Assembly (NCBI GenBank): GCA_947442475.1
Contig: CANEVP010000010.1
Span: forward strand, 1 to 44,673
From: Rickettsiales bacterium
GTDB taxonomy: Bacteria > Pseudomonadota > Alphaproteobacteria > Rickettsiales > UBA1997
DNA: 44,673 bases
Direction of reading: 5' to 3'
This document shows positions 7,440-15,009 of this stretch, one piece after another. Every line of letters begins with the position of its first letter. Position 1 is the stretch's first letter. The translations under genes were made by a program, and so were the position numbers. The notes beneath the pieces were generated by a model. It had not been told where the DNA came from and did not search any database. It was given only the letters and a program-made list of their open reading frames with translations.

Positions 7440-8459
7440 CTAAAGTTCTTTCAAAATCGTGCGAAAATGAAATTCCTCGCGCTCCTTCTGCGGCTTTGCA
7501 ATTAGCCATTTCTCGTCATGTTTTGCAAAAGTGCATCCGTAAAAATTGCGGGTTTTAAATTTTTCATCTTGCAGCAAGTAATTGTAAAAAATTTTCAACT
7601 GACTCAAGCGCGGTTTGTAATTTTGCTGGCTTACCTCCATGGCAACTAATGCCAGAATTTTTAGGGCAATTTTTTCGTCGAGTTTTTGCAATTTTTTTAG
7701 ATCTAAAAAGCAAAATCCCTCTGGGCTAAATTTTAAAATTTTCTTGGCTTCGCGCAAAAGCAAATCATCAAAAAAATCACGCATTTTGGCGATTTCATCC
7801 GAAGCATTTTTGATTCTTTTTTGAATCAAATTTTTTTCTTCAAAAGTTTCGAAAAAATTTCTGATTTTGTTGCGTAAAAATTTTTCATCTTTGTTTGATT
7901 CATCTTCAAACCATTTGATTTTTTTCTCTTCCAAAAAGCTTTTTAATTGATCTTTTTCTAAATCTAAAAGTGGTCGTACCAGCTTGATTTTCTTGAAGTC
8001 AGAGAGTTCAGCAATTGTTGAAAGACCATCTAATCCAGAGCCGCGAAAAAGACGAATTAAAAAATTTTCTGCTACGTCTCCCAAGTGATGTCCGAGAAAT
8101 AAAAACTTAATTTTGTTCTCAAGGCAAAAGTTGTAGAGCGCCTCGTAGCGGGATTCTCGCAAGCTTGCCTCAATGTTGCTTACCGGAATTTCTTTGTGCT
8201 TAATTGTTAAAATTTGGTGTGAGATTTTTTCTTTTGCTAAAATTTTGCCAAGCTTTGCAGCCTCGTTTGACGAGCCTTGGCGCATTTTGTGATCGATGGT
8301 TACCGCCAGCAATTCAATTTTTTTTGCCAAACAAAATTCGCCCAAAAGCAATGTCAGTGCTAAAGAATCGGCGCCACCAGAAACGGCGACGGCGATTTTT
8401 TTTGGTGGTTTTTTTTCGAGAAAAACCTTTTCAATTTTTTTTGTAAAAATATTAATCAC
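7440..8459 (-). CDS. tilS: tRNA(Ile)-lysidine synthase
   Basis: The 339-residue enzyme changes C34 of the CAU anticodon of tRNA-Ile2 to lysidine using ATP and lysine, making it read AUA. The PP-loop SGGADS is at residues 27-32, followed by VTIDHKMR and the family motif LGHHLGDVAENFLIRLFRGSGLDGL, with WFEDESNKDEKFLRNKIRN in the second half. The start is GTG at 8459; no ATG gives the N-terminus with KIAVAVSGGADS in a better position. Length is typical of short alphaproteobacterial forms lacking the extra C-terminal domain. It diverges from the outer membrane protein gene at 8494 with a 34-base gap, too short for two separate full promoters without overlap. Confidence 0.92.
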   Translation of the reverse strand: MINIFTKKIEKVFLEKKPPKKIAVAVSGGADSLALTLLLGEFCLAKKIELLAVTIDHKMRQGSSNEAAKLGKILAKEKISHQILTIKHKEIPVSNIEASLRESRYEALYNFCLENKIKFLFLGHHLGDVAENFLIRLFRGSGLDGLSTIAELSDFKKIKLVRPLLDLEKDQLKSFLEEKKIKWFEDESNKDEKFLRNKIRNFFETFEEKNLIQKRIKNASDEIAKMRDFFDDLLLREAKKILKFSPEGFCFLDLKKLQKLDEKIALKILALVAMEVSQQNYKPRLSQLKIFYNYLLQDEKFKTRNFYGCTFAKHDEKWLIAKPQKEREEFHFRTILKEL

Positions 8460-8493
8460 GCCTTCAATTTCTTGATTCTACTAAGTTTTTAAA

Positions 8494-9942
8494 ATGCCAA
8501 AAAACAAAATCATTCTCGCGCTCGCCTTAGCAATAATTTTCTGCAGCAAAATTTCTTTAGCGCAAAATTCTTCTCCACTTTCTCCCGAAGAATATCTCTC
8601 ACAAGTCAAAGGCCAAAGCTTGAGCTACGCTGCTGCAAATGAAAATGTTGAGGCCTACGAAAAGCTCAAAGAAAAAGCCAAATTAGTTACTGCCGTCACT
8701 TTTTTTGCCAGCACCCAAAATAGTTTTGCTGAGCAAAATCAGGCTTTGCAAATTGTGCGCTACAACAATGTTTACAATCGCAACAGTCAGGTGGGAATTT
8801 CGCAAATTTCAGATTTTGGTTTGAGCACCAAACTTTACTACTCGCTAAATCACGTTACCTACAAAGGGCTTAACACTGCGAATTTTCCTAACCCCAAACT
8901 GTCTTCATCGAATTACCAAAGCATTCCAACAATCGAAGTTTCTTTGCCGCTTTGGCAAAATCGTTTTGGTGCCTCAACCAAGGCCGCAAAAGATTTAGCA
9001 TTTTTTTCAAACGAGTACCAAAAGCTCACGGCAAAAGCTGTTTCGGTGACCGCCATAGTTACGGCGGAGCAGTCTTACTGGAATTTGGTAGCGGCGCGCA
9101 AGATTGTCGAAATTCAAAAAAATGCTTTAAAAAGTGCTGAACAAATTTTGAGTTACGTTAGCAAAAAAGAGAAAATGAATTTGGGTGAGAGAGGTGACGT
9201 GCTGCAAGCCAAAGCGCTTCTTGAAACAAGAAAACTCTCGGTAAAGCAAGCCGAAAATGATGAAAAAATCGCGTCGCGCGATTTCAACAAGCAGCGCTAC
9301 ATCGACTCTGCCGAAGTTACAGAAAAGCTGCTACCTTTCAATTTTGACAAGCTCAAAAGTTTTTTAGTTCCGAAAATAAAAGGCGGTGATCGCTTCGACA
9401 TCAAAGCTTTTGAGGCCAACATGAAAGCGGCTGTGGCCATTGCTAAAATTGATGAAGAAAGCAACAAGCCTTCTCTCAATCTTTACGGATCTTACCTGCA
9501 AAACCAAATTCAAGGTGGCGCCACTGACGCGCTAAATGCTTCTCTAAATAAAAACGGACGGGCAGGAACAGTTGGCGTGAAACTTTCAATGCCGGTGAAT
9601 TTTGGATTAACTTCGGAGATCAGGCGGGGTGACCTTCAAAGTGCTGCTGCGGCGAAAAAAAATTACCAACAAAAAGTTTTTGAGCAGGAAAATGATTGGC
9701 AAAATTTGGTGCAGAATTTGGAGATCTACAAAGAAAATTTGGGACTCGCCCAAGCCATTGAAGTGGCGCAAAAATCGAAATTAGAAAATGAGCGCAAAAT
9801 GTTAAGAGAGGGGCGCACCACTACTTACCAAATTTTGCTTTTTGAGCAGGATTTTTTGAACTCGGAAATGACCAAGATTCAATTGGCCTACAAAATAGCT
9901 AACTTGATTGCGCAGCAAAAATTGTACCAAGCGCACGAATAA
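8494..9942 (+). CDS. TolC-family outer membrane efflux protein
   Basis: The 482-residue protein has a signal peptide (about 1-23, cleavage after SLA) and the alpha-helical/beta-barrel repeat pattern of TolC/outer membrane efflux proteins: long coiled helices (for example YEKLKEKAKL and EQSYWNLVAARKIVEIQKNALKSAEQ), the GERGDVLQAKALLETRKL motif, and the second repeat with IYKENLGLAQAIEVAQKSKLENERKM ending in GRTTTYQILLFEQDFLNSE. It precedes the RND pump gene by 15 bases, so both are probably co-transcribed and the protein is the exit duct of the pump. No periplasmic adaptor gene is adjacent. Confidence 0.85.
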   Translation: MPKNKIILALALAIIFCSKISLAQNSSPLSPEEYLSQVKGQSLSYAAANENVEAYEKLKEKAKLVTAVTFFASTQNSFAEQNQALQIVRYNNVYNRNSQVGISQISDFGLSTKLYYSLNHVTYKGLNTANFPNPKLSSSNYQSIPTIEVSLPLWQNRFGASTKAAKDLAFFSNEYQKLTAKAVSVTAIVTAEQSYWNLVAARKIVEIQKNALKSAEQILSYVSKKEKMNLGERGDVLQAKALLETRKLSVKQAENDEKIASRDFNKQRYIDSAEVTEKLLPFNFDKLKSFLVPKIKGGDRFDIKAFEANMKAAVAIAKIDEESNKPSLNLYGSYLQNQIQGGATDALNASLNKNGRAGTVGVKLSMPVNFGLTSEIRRGDLQSAAAAKKNYQQKVFEQENDWQNLVQNLEIYKENLGLAQAIEVAQKSKLENERKMLREGRTTTYQILLFEQDFLNSEMTKIQLAYKIANLIAQQKLYQAHE

Positions 9943-9957
9943 TTTTTTTTACAAAAC

Positions 9958-12900
9958 ATGAACATTACCGACATCTCAATTAAGCGCCCAGCCTTTATTA
10001 CCAGTGTGATGATCGTGATCATTACCGTTGGGATCATTTGTTTTAAAAAGATGAATGTTGATCTTTTTCCCAACATTGACGTGCCGGTAATTTTTGTTTC
10101 TACCACTTACAAGGGCGCAGCGCCCTCTGAAATTGAGGCTTTGGTGACCAAGATTTTAGAAGAAGAAGTTAGCACAATTTCGGGTGTAAAACAGGTGACA
10201 TCACGAAGCTTAAAAGACACCAGCCAAGTGATTATTAATCTTTACCAAGGCACCGACATTAAATATGCCGAGCAACAGGTGCGCGACAAAATTAACCAAG
10301 CAAAATCAAAGCTCCCTGAAGACATTAAAGAGCCGGTAATTCGCCGCATTGACCCGTCAGATCAGCCGGTAATGACCGTGGCGCTTAGCGCCGATTTGCC
10401 CGAAGCAGAACTTTTTGATTTGGCTGACCAGTTTGTAAGTCCGCGCTTAGAGCAGGCGAGCAACGTTGGCATGGTTGAAATTTTGGGCGCGCGCAAAAGA
10501 GAAATTCAAATTTTGCTTGATCAAAAGCTTCTTAAAAGCCGCGAAGTTTCACTGTCGCAAGTGCGCAAGCAGCTTGCCGTTTCGGGCGAAAATGTGCCGA
10601 TTGGCAAAAATGATGCCGCAGAAAAAGAGTTGGTTTTTAGAAGCGCTAGCGAGTTCAACGACATCAAACAAATTGATGACCTGATTGTTAATTTTTATTC
10701 CAACGAAGCACCAACCAAAATTTCAGATTTGGGTAAAGTTTTTGACGGGCTGCAAGACGAAAAATCGCGCGCTTTTGTTGATGGTAAAAAGTCACTTTTT
10801 ATCGATATTTATCGCCAGTCTGATTCTAATATCATTGCGGTTGCGGATGGCGTGAACAAGCAAATCGCCAAGATGCAAAAAGACTTGGTGCAAATGAAAG
10901 GCGCGCCGCAAATTAAAGAGGTAAAAAATGCCAGTAAATACATTAAAAACAATGTTAATGACGTTTACGAAACCATCATCATCGCCATTATTTTAACCAT
11001 TGGCACAGTATTTTGTTTTCTTGGCAATGTTAGAGCCACGGTGATTACGGCGATCGCCCTGCCAATTTCTTTGATGGGCGCTTTTATTTCGATGTATGCG
11101 CTGGGCTTTTCAATCAACCTAATTTCGTTGCTAGCTTTAAGCCTTGCGGTTGGGCTGTTGGTGGATGACGCCATCGTGGTGGTGGAAAACATTTACCGCA
11201 AAATTGAAGAAGGTATTGAGCCTAAAAAAGCTGCAGCTGACGCGACGCGTGAGATCATAATGGCAGTGGTCGCAATCACGCTGGTTGTGGTTGCAGTGTT
11301 TGTGCCAATATCATTTATGAAGGGAGTTGTTGGGCAATATTTAAAGCAATTTGGCCTAACAATTGCCTTTTCGATGCTGGTTAGTTTGTTGGTTGCGGTG
11401 TCGATTATTCCGGCACTTTGCGCTTATTTGGCAGGTAACAAAGTTAAAAAACTTTCTGAAGAAGCGGGAGATTCCGCGGTAAAAAGATTCTTAAGAAAAT
11501 TTGAAAAATTTCAAAAATTTTTAGAAAAAAAATACGAAAAAATTCTCACTTTTTCGATCGAAAATCCGAAAAGAATTTTGCTAATTACTGGTGCAATTTT
11601 GGTTTTAAGTGTGGTTGCTTTTCGCTTCGTACCAAAAACTTTTATTGCCGAAAGTAATAACGGCGAACTTTCGGTTTCGCTAGAGTTAGCGCCAGATTCA
11701 AGCTTGGGCGCCACCAACGATGTCGCGCGCAAAGTTGATGAAATTATTCGTGCAAATTCTGAAGTTGAGTTGACCGCAATGTCTGTTGGAAATGGCTCGT
11801 CACAGTCAAATAAATCGAACCTTTATGTGCGCTTAAAACCGGGCAAAGTGCGCAAAATTTCAACCACCGAATTTAAAGAAAAACTGCGCAAGCAACTCAA
11901 AGAGTTTAGTTTTGCTCACCCAATTGTGAAAGACTACGACCCCAGCAGCAACGGCGGCAAGGGACAGCCTTTCAGCCTTACTTTAATTTCAAGCGACCAA
12001 AAGCTTTTGGAAGAATATGCTCAAAAAATTTACCAAAAACTGCAGCTCGACCCGCGCTTAAAAGACGTGGATACCAGCAACAAAGATACGCGCGGCGAGT
12101 TTCGCGTGAGGGTAAAAGAGCAAGCGGCAAAAATATATGGCATCAACAGTCAAGTGGTTGGAAACGAGTTGCGTGGATATGTTGAAGGCTACATTGCAAC
12201 CAAATTTCGCGAAAAAGGTTTAGAATATGACGTGCGTTTGCGCCTACGGCCCGAGCAACGCAACCTAGGTGAAAATTTCTCAAAACTCTACGTGCCTAAT
12301 GTTAACGGGCGTTTGATCAAATTGTCGGACGTTGCCGAAAGCTCAGAGGGTCAAGAAGCCGCAACCATCAACCGTCAAGATCATGGACGCTACATCAACA
12401 TTGGCGCCAACTTAGCCAAAGGTGTGGGCTTGGGTGACGTGATGGCGGACGTAATTTTAATTCTTGAGCAAGGCGAGTTAAAACTGCCAAGTGACATTCG
12501 CTACAGCTTTGGCGGTGACTCAGAAAATATGAAAGACATGCAAAACTCAATGGGCTTTGCGCTAATGATTGCGGTGCTTTTCATCTATTTAATTTTGACT
12601 AGTCTTTACGAATCTTTCGTCACGCCATTGACAATTTTGCTGGCCTTGCCTTTGGCCTTGTGCGGTGCGGCGTTTGCTTTGTTTGTCACGGGTGAGTCGG
12701 TAAACATTTTCACCATGCTTGGAATTTTCATGCTAATTGGGGTGTCGGGCAAAAACTCAATTTTGTTAATCGACTTAACCAACCAATTGATGGAAAAAGG
12801 CAAATCAAGACGCGACGCTTTGATTGAGGCTGGCCGCGTAAGACTGCGCCCAATTTTAATGACCTCCTTCGCCCTAATTGCCGGAACATTGCCGGTAGCC

Positions 12901-13068
12901 ATCGGCCTAAGCGAAAGCTCGTCACAGCGCACCGCCATGGGCGTTGCCATCATTGGCGGGTTGATCTCTTCAACGGCATTAACGCTGGTTGTCGTGCCCG
13001 CCGTGTTTAGCTACGTCGACAGATTTAGAATTTGGATTAAGTCGCAAGCGTCAAAAGCGATTGAGTAA
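9958..13068 (+). CDS. RND efflux pump permease (AcrB/MexB-like, HAE1 type)
   Basis: The 1036-residue protein is full length for an inner-membrane RND transporter: helix 1 near 12-30 (KRPAFITSVMIVIITVG), first periplasmic loop, helices from about 340 with SINLISLLALSLAVGLLVDDAIVVVENIYR holding the paired Asp of the proton relay, second periplasmic loop from about 560, and closing helices with LLALPLALCGAAFALFVTGESVN and GKNSILLIDLTNQLME. It exports drugs, detergents or lipids through the TolC-like partner encoded upstream. The usual MFP adaptor gene is missing from the locus. Its last 42-87 bases recur twice downstream (13779-13820, 14561-14647), marking an insertion hotspot. Confidence 0.94.
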   Translation: MNITDISIKRPAFITSVMIVIITVGIICFKKMNVDLFPNIDVPVIFVSTTYKGAAPSEIEALVTKILEEEVSTISGVKQVTSRSLKDTSQVIINLYQGTDIKYAEQQVRDKINQAKSKLPEDIKEPVIRRIDPSDQPVMTVALSADLPEAELFDLADQFVSPRLEQASNVGMVEILGARKREIQILLDQKLLKSREVSLSQVRKQLAVSGENVPIGKNDAAEKELVFRSASEFNDIKQIDDLIVNFYSNEAPTKISDLGKVFDGLQDEKSRAFVDGKKSLFIDIYRQSDSNIIAVADGVNKQIAKMQKDLVQMKGAPQIKEVKNASKYIKNNVNDVYETIIIAIILTIGTVFCFLGNVRATVITAIALPISLMGAFISMYALGFSINLISLLALSLAVGLLVDDAIVVVENIYRKIEEGIEPKKAAADATREIIMAVVAITLVVVAVFVPISFMKGVVGQYLKQFGLTIAFSMLVSLLVAVSIIPALCAYLAGNKVKKLSEEAGDSAVKRFLRKFEKFQKFLEKKYEKILTFSIENPKRILLITGAILVLSVVAFRFVPKTFIAESNNGELSVSLELAPDSSLGATNDVARKVDEIIRANSEVELTAMSVGNGSSQSNKSNLYVRLKPGKVRKISTTEFKEKLRKQLKEFSFAHPIVKDYDPSSNGGKGQPFSLTLISSDQKLLEEYAQKIYQKLQLDPRLKDVDTSNKDTRGEFRVRVKEQAAKIYGINSQVVGNELRGYVEGYIATKFREKGLEYDVRLRLRPEQRNLGENFSKLYVPNVNGRLIKLSDVAESSEGQEAATINRQDHGRYINIGANLAKGVGLGDVMADVILILEQGELKLPSDIRYSFGGDSENMKDMQNSMGFALMIAVLFIYLILTSLYESFVTPLTILLALPLALCGAAFALFVTGESVNIFTMLGIFMLIGVSGKNSILLIDLTNQLMEKGKSRRDALIEAGRVRLRPILMTSFALIAGTLPVAIGLSESSSQRTAMGVAIIGGLISSTALTLVVVPAVFSYVDRFRIWIKSQASKAIE

Positions 13069-13111
13069 TTTTGATGAAATCTCAGCAAAAACTAACAAAT
13101 AAAAAAACCAA

Positions 13112-13717
13112 ATGACCCTGCCAAATAAATTAAACATCACAAACCAGCTTGAGCTCAACAAAGCGGAAGAAAAAGTTAGTAAGCAGCAAGCCAAAAAACT
13201 TTTTGAAAGCAGAGAGATAGACCAAATAGAGGTTGGCACTTTTAAGGGCCTTTCTCAAATTCACGCTTACTTATTTTCTGACATCTACGACTTTGCTGGA
13301 AAATTGCGCGATGTGAATATCGCAAAGGGAAATTTTCGTTTTGCGCCAGTGATGTATCTTGAACAATCGCTGCAAAATATTAGCAAAATGCCACAAAGAA
13401 ATTTTAACGAAATTATCGAGAAATATGTAGAAATGAACATTGCTCATCCTTTTCGCGAAGGAAACGGCAGAGCCGCAAGAATATGGTTAGATTTGATTCT
13501 AAAAAAAGAGATCCAGCAAGTGGTTGATTGGAATGCCGTCAATAAAGAAGACTATCTCGCAGCAATGGAGCGCAGCACCGTCAAAGATATTGAAATAAAA
13601 TTTCTTCTAGAAAAAGCGCTGACAAATAAAATTAACGACCACGAAATCTTCATGAAGGGAATCGATATTAGTTATTATTTTGAGGGTTATAGCGAGTTTA
13701 GAATTGAGGATTTGTAA
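13112..13717 (+). CDS. fic: class III Fic protein (AMP transferase, putative toxin)
   Basis: The 201-residue product has the Fic motif HPFREGNGRAAR at residues 112-123 with the catalytic His112, the acidic metal ligand and the phosphate-binding GNGR. Upstream are the flap (GNFRFAPVMYLEQSL) and the HAYLFSDIYDFAGKLR segment. Near the C-terminus SYYFEG (187-192) fits the inhibitory motif [S/T]xxxE[G/N] of class III Fic proteins, in which the helix is part of the same protein and Glu blocks ATP binding. Such enzymes AMPylate targets such as gyrase or topoisomerase IV once relieved; the target here is unknown. No separate antitoxin gene is needed. The gene sits between two copies of the RND 3' end, so it looks like an inserted cargo gene. 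Confidence 0.9.
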   Translation: MTLPNKLNITNQLELNKAEEKVSKQQAKKLFESREIDQIEVGTFKGLSQIHAYLFSDIYDFAGKLRDVNIAKGNFRFAPVMYLEQSLQNISKMPQRNFNEIIEKYVEMNIAHPFREGNGRAARIWLDLILKKEIQQVVDWNAVNKEDYLAAMERSTVKDIEIKFLLEKALTNKINDHEIFMKGIDISYYFEGYSEFRIEDL

Positions 13718-13778
13718 AGAGTTAAAATTCCCCACCTTACGGAAGGTTTCGGCAGCGCTTAGTTGCATCGATCACTTC

Positions 13779-13820
13779 AGAATTTGGATTAAGTCGAAAG
13801 CTTCAAAAGCGATTGAGTAA
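13779..13820 (+). pseudogene. second copy of the RND gene 3' end (42 bp)
   Basis: These 42 bases match 13027-13068, the last codons and stop of the RND gene, at 40 of 42 positions and in the same orientation. They encode the same WIKSK/Q...KAIE ending and stop with TAA. The fragment has no start and lies directly before the operator of the next toxin-antitoxin pair, so it is a junction scar, not a gene. Confidence 0.85.
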
Positions 13821-13827
13821 AAACAGT

Positions 13828-13879
13828 TTGACAAAGTTGACAACTTTCACAATTTTGTGATTATTAACAACTTTGTCAA
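13828..13879 (+). promoter_or_regulatory. promoter and inverted-repeat operator of the antitoxin gene
   Basis: TTGACA (13837-13842) and ATTATT (13860-13865) are 17 bases apart. The region is bracketed by perfect 12-bp inverted repeats, TTGACAAAGTTG at 13828-13839 and CAACTTTGTCAA at 13868-13879. A dyad around the promoter just upstream of an antitoxin gene is the usual layout for autorepression by a type II antitoxin. Confidence 0.5.
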
Positions 13880-13901
13880 AAACGTTAACTTAACTAAAAA
13901 A

Positions 13902-14129
13902 ATGACCAGAGTCACAATCGAAGTCACCGAACAAGAGCGCCAACAGCTCAAGGTTTTGGCCACAATTAACAACCTTTCTGTTAAAGATTTTATCCTGCAA
14001 AAAACCATCGGTGATTCAGCAAAAAAACCAAACAAAGAAACCTTAAAATCCTTTAGCGACGTAAAGAAAAACAAAAACCTAACCAAGAACGCCAACTTCA
14101 ACGCGTTTCTAAAAAACATCAAAAAATAA
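13902..14129 (+). CDS. antitoxin, ribbon-helix-helix type (putative)
   Basis: The 75-residue product from ATG 13902 starts MTRVTIEVTEQERQQLKVLA, a short beta strand followed by a helix as in ribbon-helix-helix DNA-binding antitoxins, then NLSVKDFILQKTI (second helix) and a Lys/Asn-rich tail for toxin binding. An upstream GTG at 13857 would add 15 residues but lies in the operator region, so ATG 13902 is preferred. A toxin remnant begins 11 bases after it, typical of a toxin-antitoxin operon. The family (DUF1778-like or RelB/DinJ-like) cannot be settled by eye. The antitoxin appears intact although the toxin is broken. Confidence 0.65.
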   Translation: MTRVTIEVTEQERQQLKVLATINNLSVKDFILQKTIGDSAKKPNKETLKSFSDVKKNKNLTKNANFNAFLKNIKK

Positions 14130-14140
14130 GCACTCCACCA

Positions 14141-14413
14141 ATGCTAAAAATCACCACCACCACATCTTTTAAAAAAGACTACAAACGCGCCATCAAACAA
14201 AATAAAAACATCAAAAAACTCGACGATGTTTTGTGGCATTTGGCGAATTTCTTGCCGCTAGATAAAAAATTTCGCGACCATGAGCTGTCTGGAGATTGTG
14301 CCAAAACAAGAGAGTGTCACATTGAGTGAGACTGGTTGCTAATTTATGAAATTGCAGAAGAAGAGCCAATGCTTTACAGGGTTGGCACGCATAGTGAGCT
14401 GTTTGGAAAGTAA
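14141..14413 (+). pseudogene. YafQ/RelE-family toxin with internal stop
   Basis: The frame reads SFKKDYKRAIKQNKNIKKL, then LPLDKKFRDHELSGD and RECHIE, stops at TGA (14327-14329), and continues in the same frame with DWLLIYEIAEEEPMLYRVGTHSELFGK to TAA at 14411-14413. This is the full layout of YafQ-type mRNA endoribonucleases, in which DHxLxGDW, RxxHxEPDW and TGTHxELF carry the catalytic His and Asp. The stop removes the last third with the C-terminal His. In addition the usual Trp-Lys-Gly after SGD reads Cys-Ala-Lys. The toxin is therefore almost surely dead while its antitoxin remains. TGA is used as a stop in intact neighbours, so recoding is unlikely. Confidence 0.78.
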
Positions 14414-14421
14414 TTCATAGA

Positions 14422-14436
14422 ATCCTGTTTCAGGAT
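14422..14436 (+). repeat. small hairpin after the toxin remnant
   Basis: ATCCTG-TTT-CAGGAT is a perfect 6-bp stem with a 3-base loop, nine bases after the original toxin stop codon. There is no T tract, so a terminator role is doubtful. Confidence 0.35.
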
Positions 14437-14471
14437 GTGGTGATGCGAAGTGCGCGAAACATATCTAGCGC

Positions 14472-14555
14472 AGGATAGGGTCTCTGACCCTATCCTCACG
14501 TTCATGTAAAAAGTGAAAAGGAAATGAACATTTAGAATGGGTCAGAGACCCATTC
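14472..14555. repeat. pair of related hairpins in inverted orientation
   Basis: Hairpin one (14472-14496) has 11-bp arms AGGATAGGGTC/GACCCTATCCT around TCT. Hairpin two (14535-14555) has 9-bp arms GAATGGGTC/GACCCATTC around AGA. The second, read on the other strand, shares the core GGGTCTCTGACCC with the first. Between them GTTCAT and ATGAAC form a further dyad. The structure fills the gene-less stretch 14414-14560 and looks like a palindromic repeat element of unknown type. Confidence 0.55.
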
Positions 14556-14560
14556 CCGCA

Positions 14561-14647
14561 ACGGGGGTTGTGGTGCCTGCGGTGTTTAGCTACATCGACA
14601 GATTTAGAATTTGGATTAAGTCGAAGGCTGAAAGAATTTACTCATGA
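14561..14647 (+). pseudogene. third copy of an RND gene 3' end
   Basis: Bases 14561-14623 match 12982-13044 of the RND gene at 57 of 63 positions with no gaps. In frame it reads TGVVVPAVFSYIDRFRIWIKSK and then its own ending ERIYS before TGA at 14645. Most differences fall at third codon positions (GTC/GTG, CCC/CCT, GCC/GCG) so this copy seems to come from a diverged RND gene that was under selection, not from a recent duplication of the neighbour. Confidence 0.85.
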
Positions 14648-14942
14648 TTGTTATGATCAGGCGGTGCAAGAAGTTGCGTTTTATATGCTGGCAAAAAAAG
14701 ACAACCAGCATGCTTTTAGCGACCCTTTTAGTTCGCCATTATTAGAAATTTTAACCAAAGATGCTCACGGTTTAATTTCTAAAATTGGCAGAGAAAAAAT
14801 TATTTCAGCTTTTGAAATTTCTAACGCCAACCCAGAATCATCGGTAAGAAATCCTTTATTGATCAAAAGTTTTAACCAAGGCGCTGAAGAAAAAGAAAGA
14901 TTTAAAACTAAGGGCAAATTCTCGCTAGGAGCTGCTAGCTAA
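14568..14942 (+). CDS. orphan open frame, probable gene fragment
   Basis: The frame runs 124 residues from ATG 14568, but its first 25 or so residues overlap the RND fragment in another frame and are not expected to be meaningful. From about 14649 it reads like real protein (YDQAVQEVAFYMLAKKD, LLEILTKDAHGLISKIGREK), mostly helical and charged, with no signal peptide or membrane helix. An internal ATG at 14685 would give 85 residues. It ends at the point where the dapB-like fragment (minus strand) begins. I do not recognise it. It is likely the C-terminal piece of a larger accessory protein cut when this segment was joined to the RND fragment. Confidence 0.4.
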   Translation: MWCLRCLATSTDLEFGLSRRLKEFTHDCYDQAVQEVAFYMLAKKDNQHAFSDPFSSPLLEILTKDAHGLISKIGREKIISAFEISNANPESSVRNPLLIKSFNQGAEEKERFKTKGKFSLGAAS

Positions 14943-14964
14943 CTCGGAATTTAGCTCGGGCACA

Positions 14965-15002
14965 TCACGCATGCTGTAAAATCTTGGATTTTTAGCGCTG
15001 CC
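14965..15002 (-). pseudogene. second copy of the dapB 3' end (38 bp)
   Basis: The 38 bases match 15698-15735 of dapB at 36 of 38 positions in the same orientation. Read on the minus strand it gives GSAKNPRFYSMRDV and then, instead of the LS stop of dapB, continues PELNSELASSS to a TAG. The two changes plus the different ending suggest a diverged dapB allele. It faces the orphan fragment at 14568-14942 tail to tail, as the real RND and dapB genes do. Confidence 0.82.
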
Positions 15003-15009
15003 AATTGCA

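Noticed and set aside
7302-7505. A 67-codon plus-strand frame before and over the tilS 3' end.
   Set aside because: It runs across a hairpin repeat and into tilS antisense; no protein-like pattern.
13741-13778. Extension of the second RND end further upstream.
   Set aside because: Similarity to the RND gene fades quickly upstream of 13779 (only scattered matches such as the ATCGA around 13768), so the copy is limited to the last 42 bases.
14327-14329. TGA read as an amino acid (toxin remnant and IS982 remnant both have an in-frame TGA where a small residue is expected).
   Set aside because: TGA ends intact genes here, for example gltA, the membrane protein gene at 20610 and the HEPN gene at 20999, and both affected genes show other decay. 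The standard code is sufficient.
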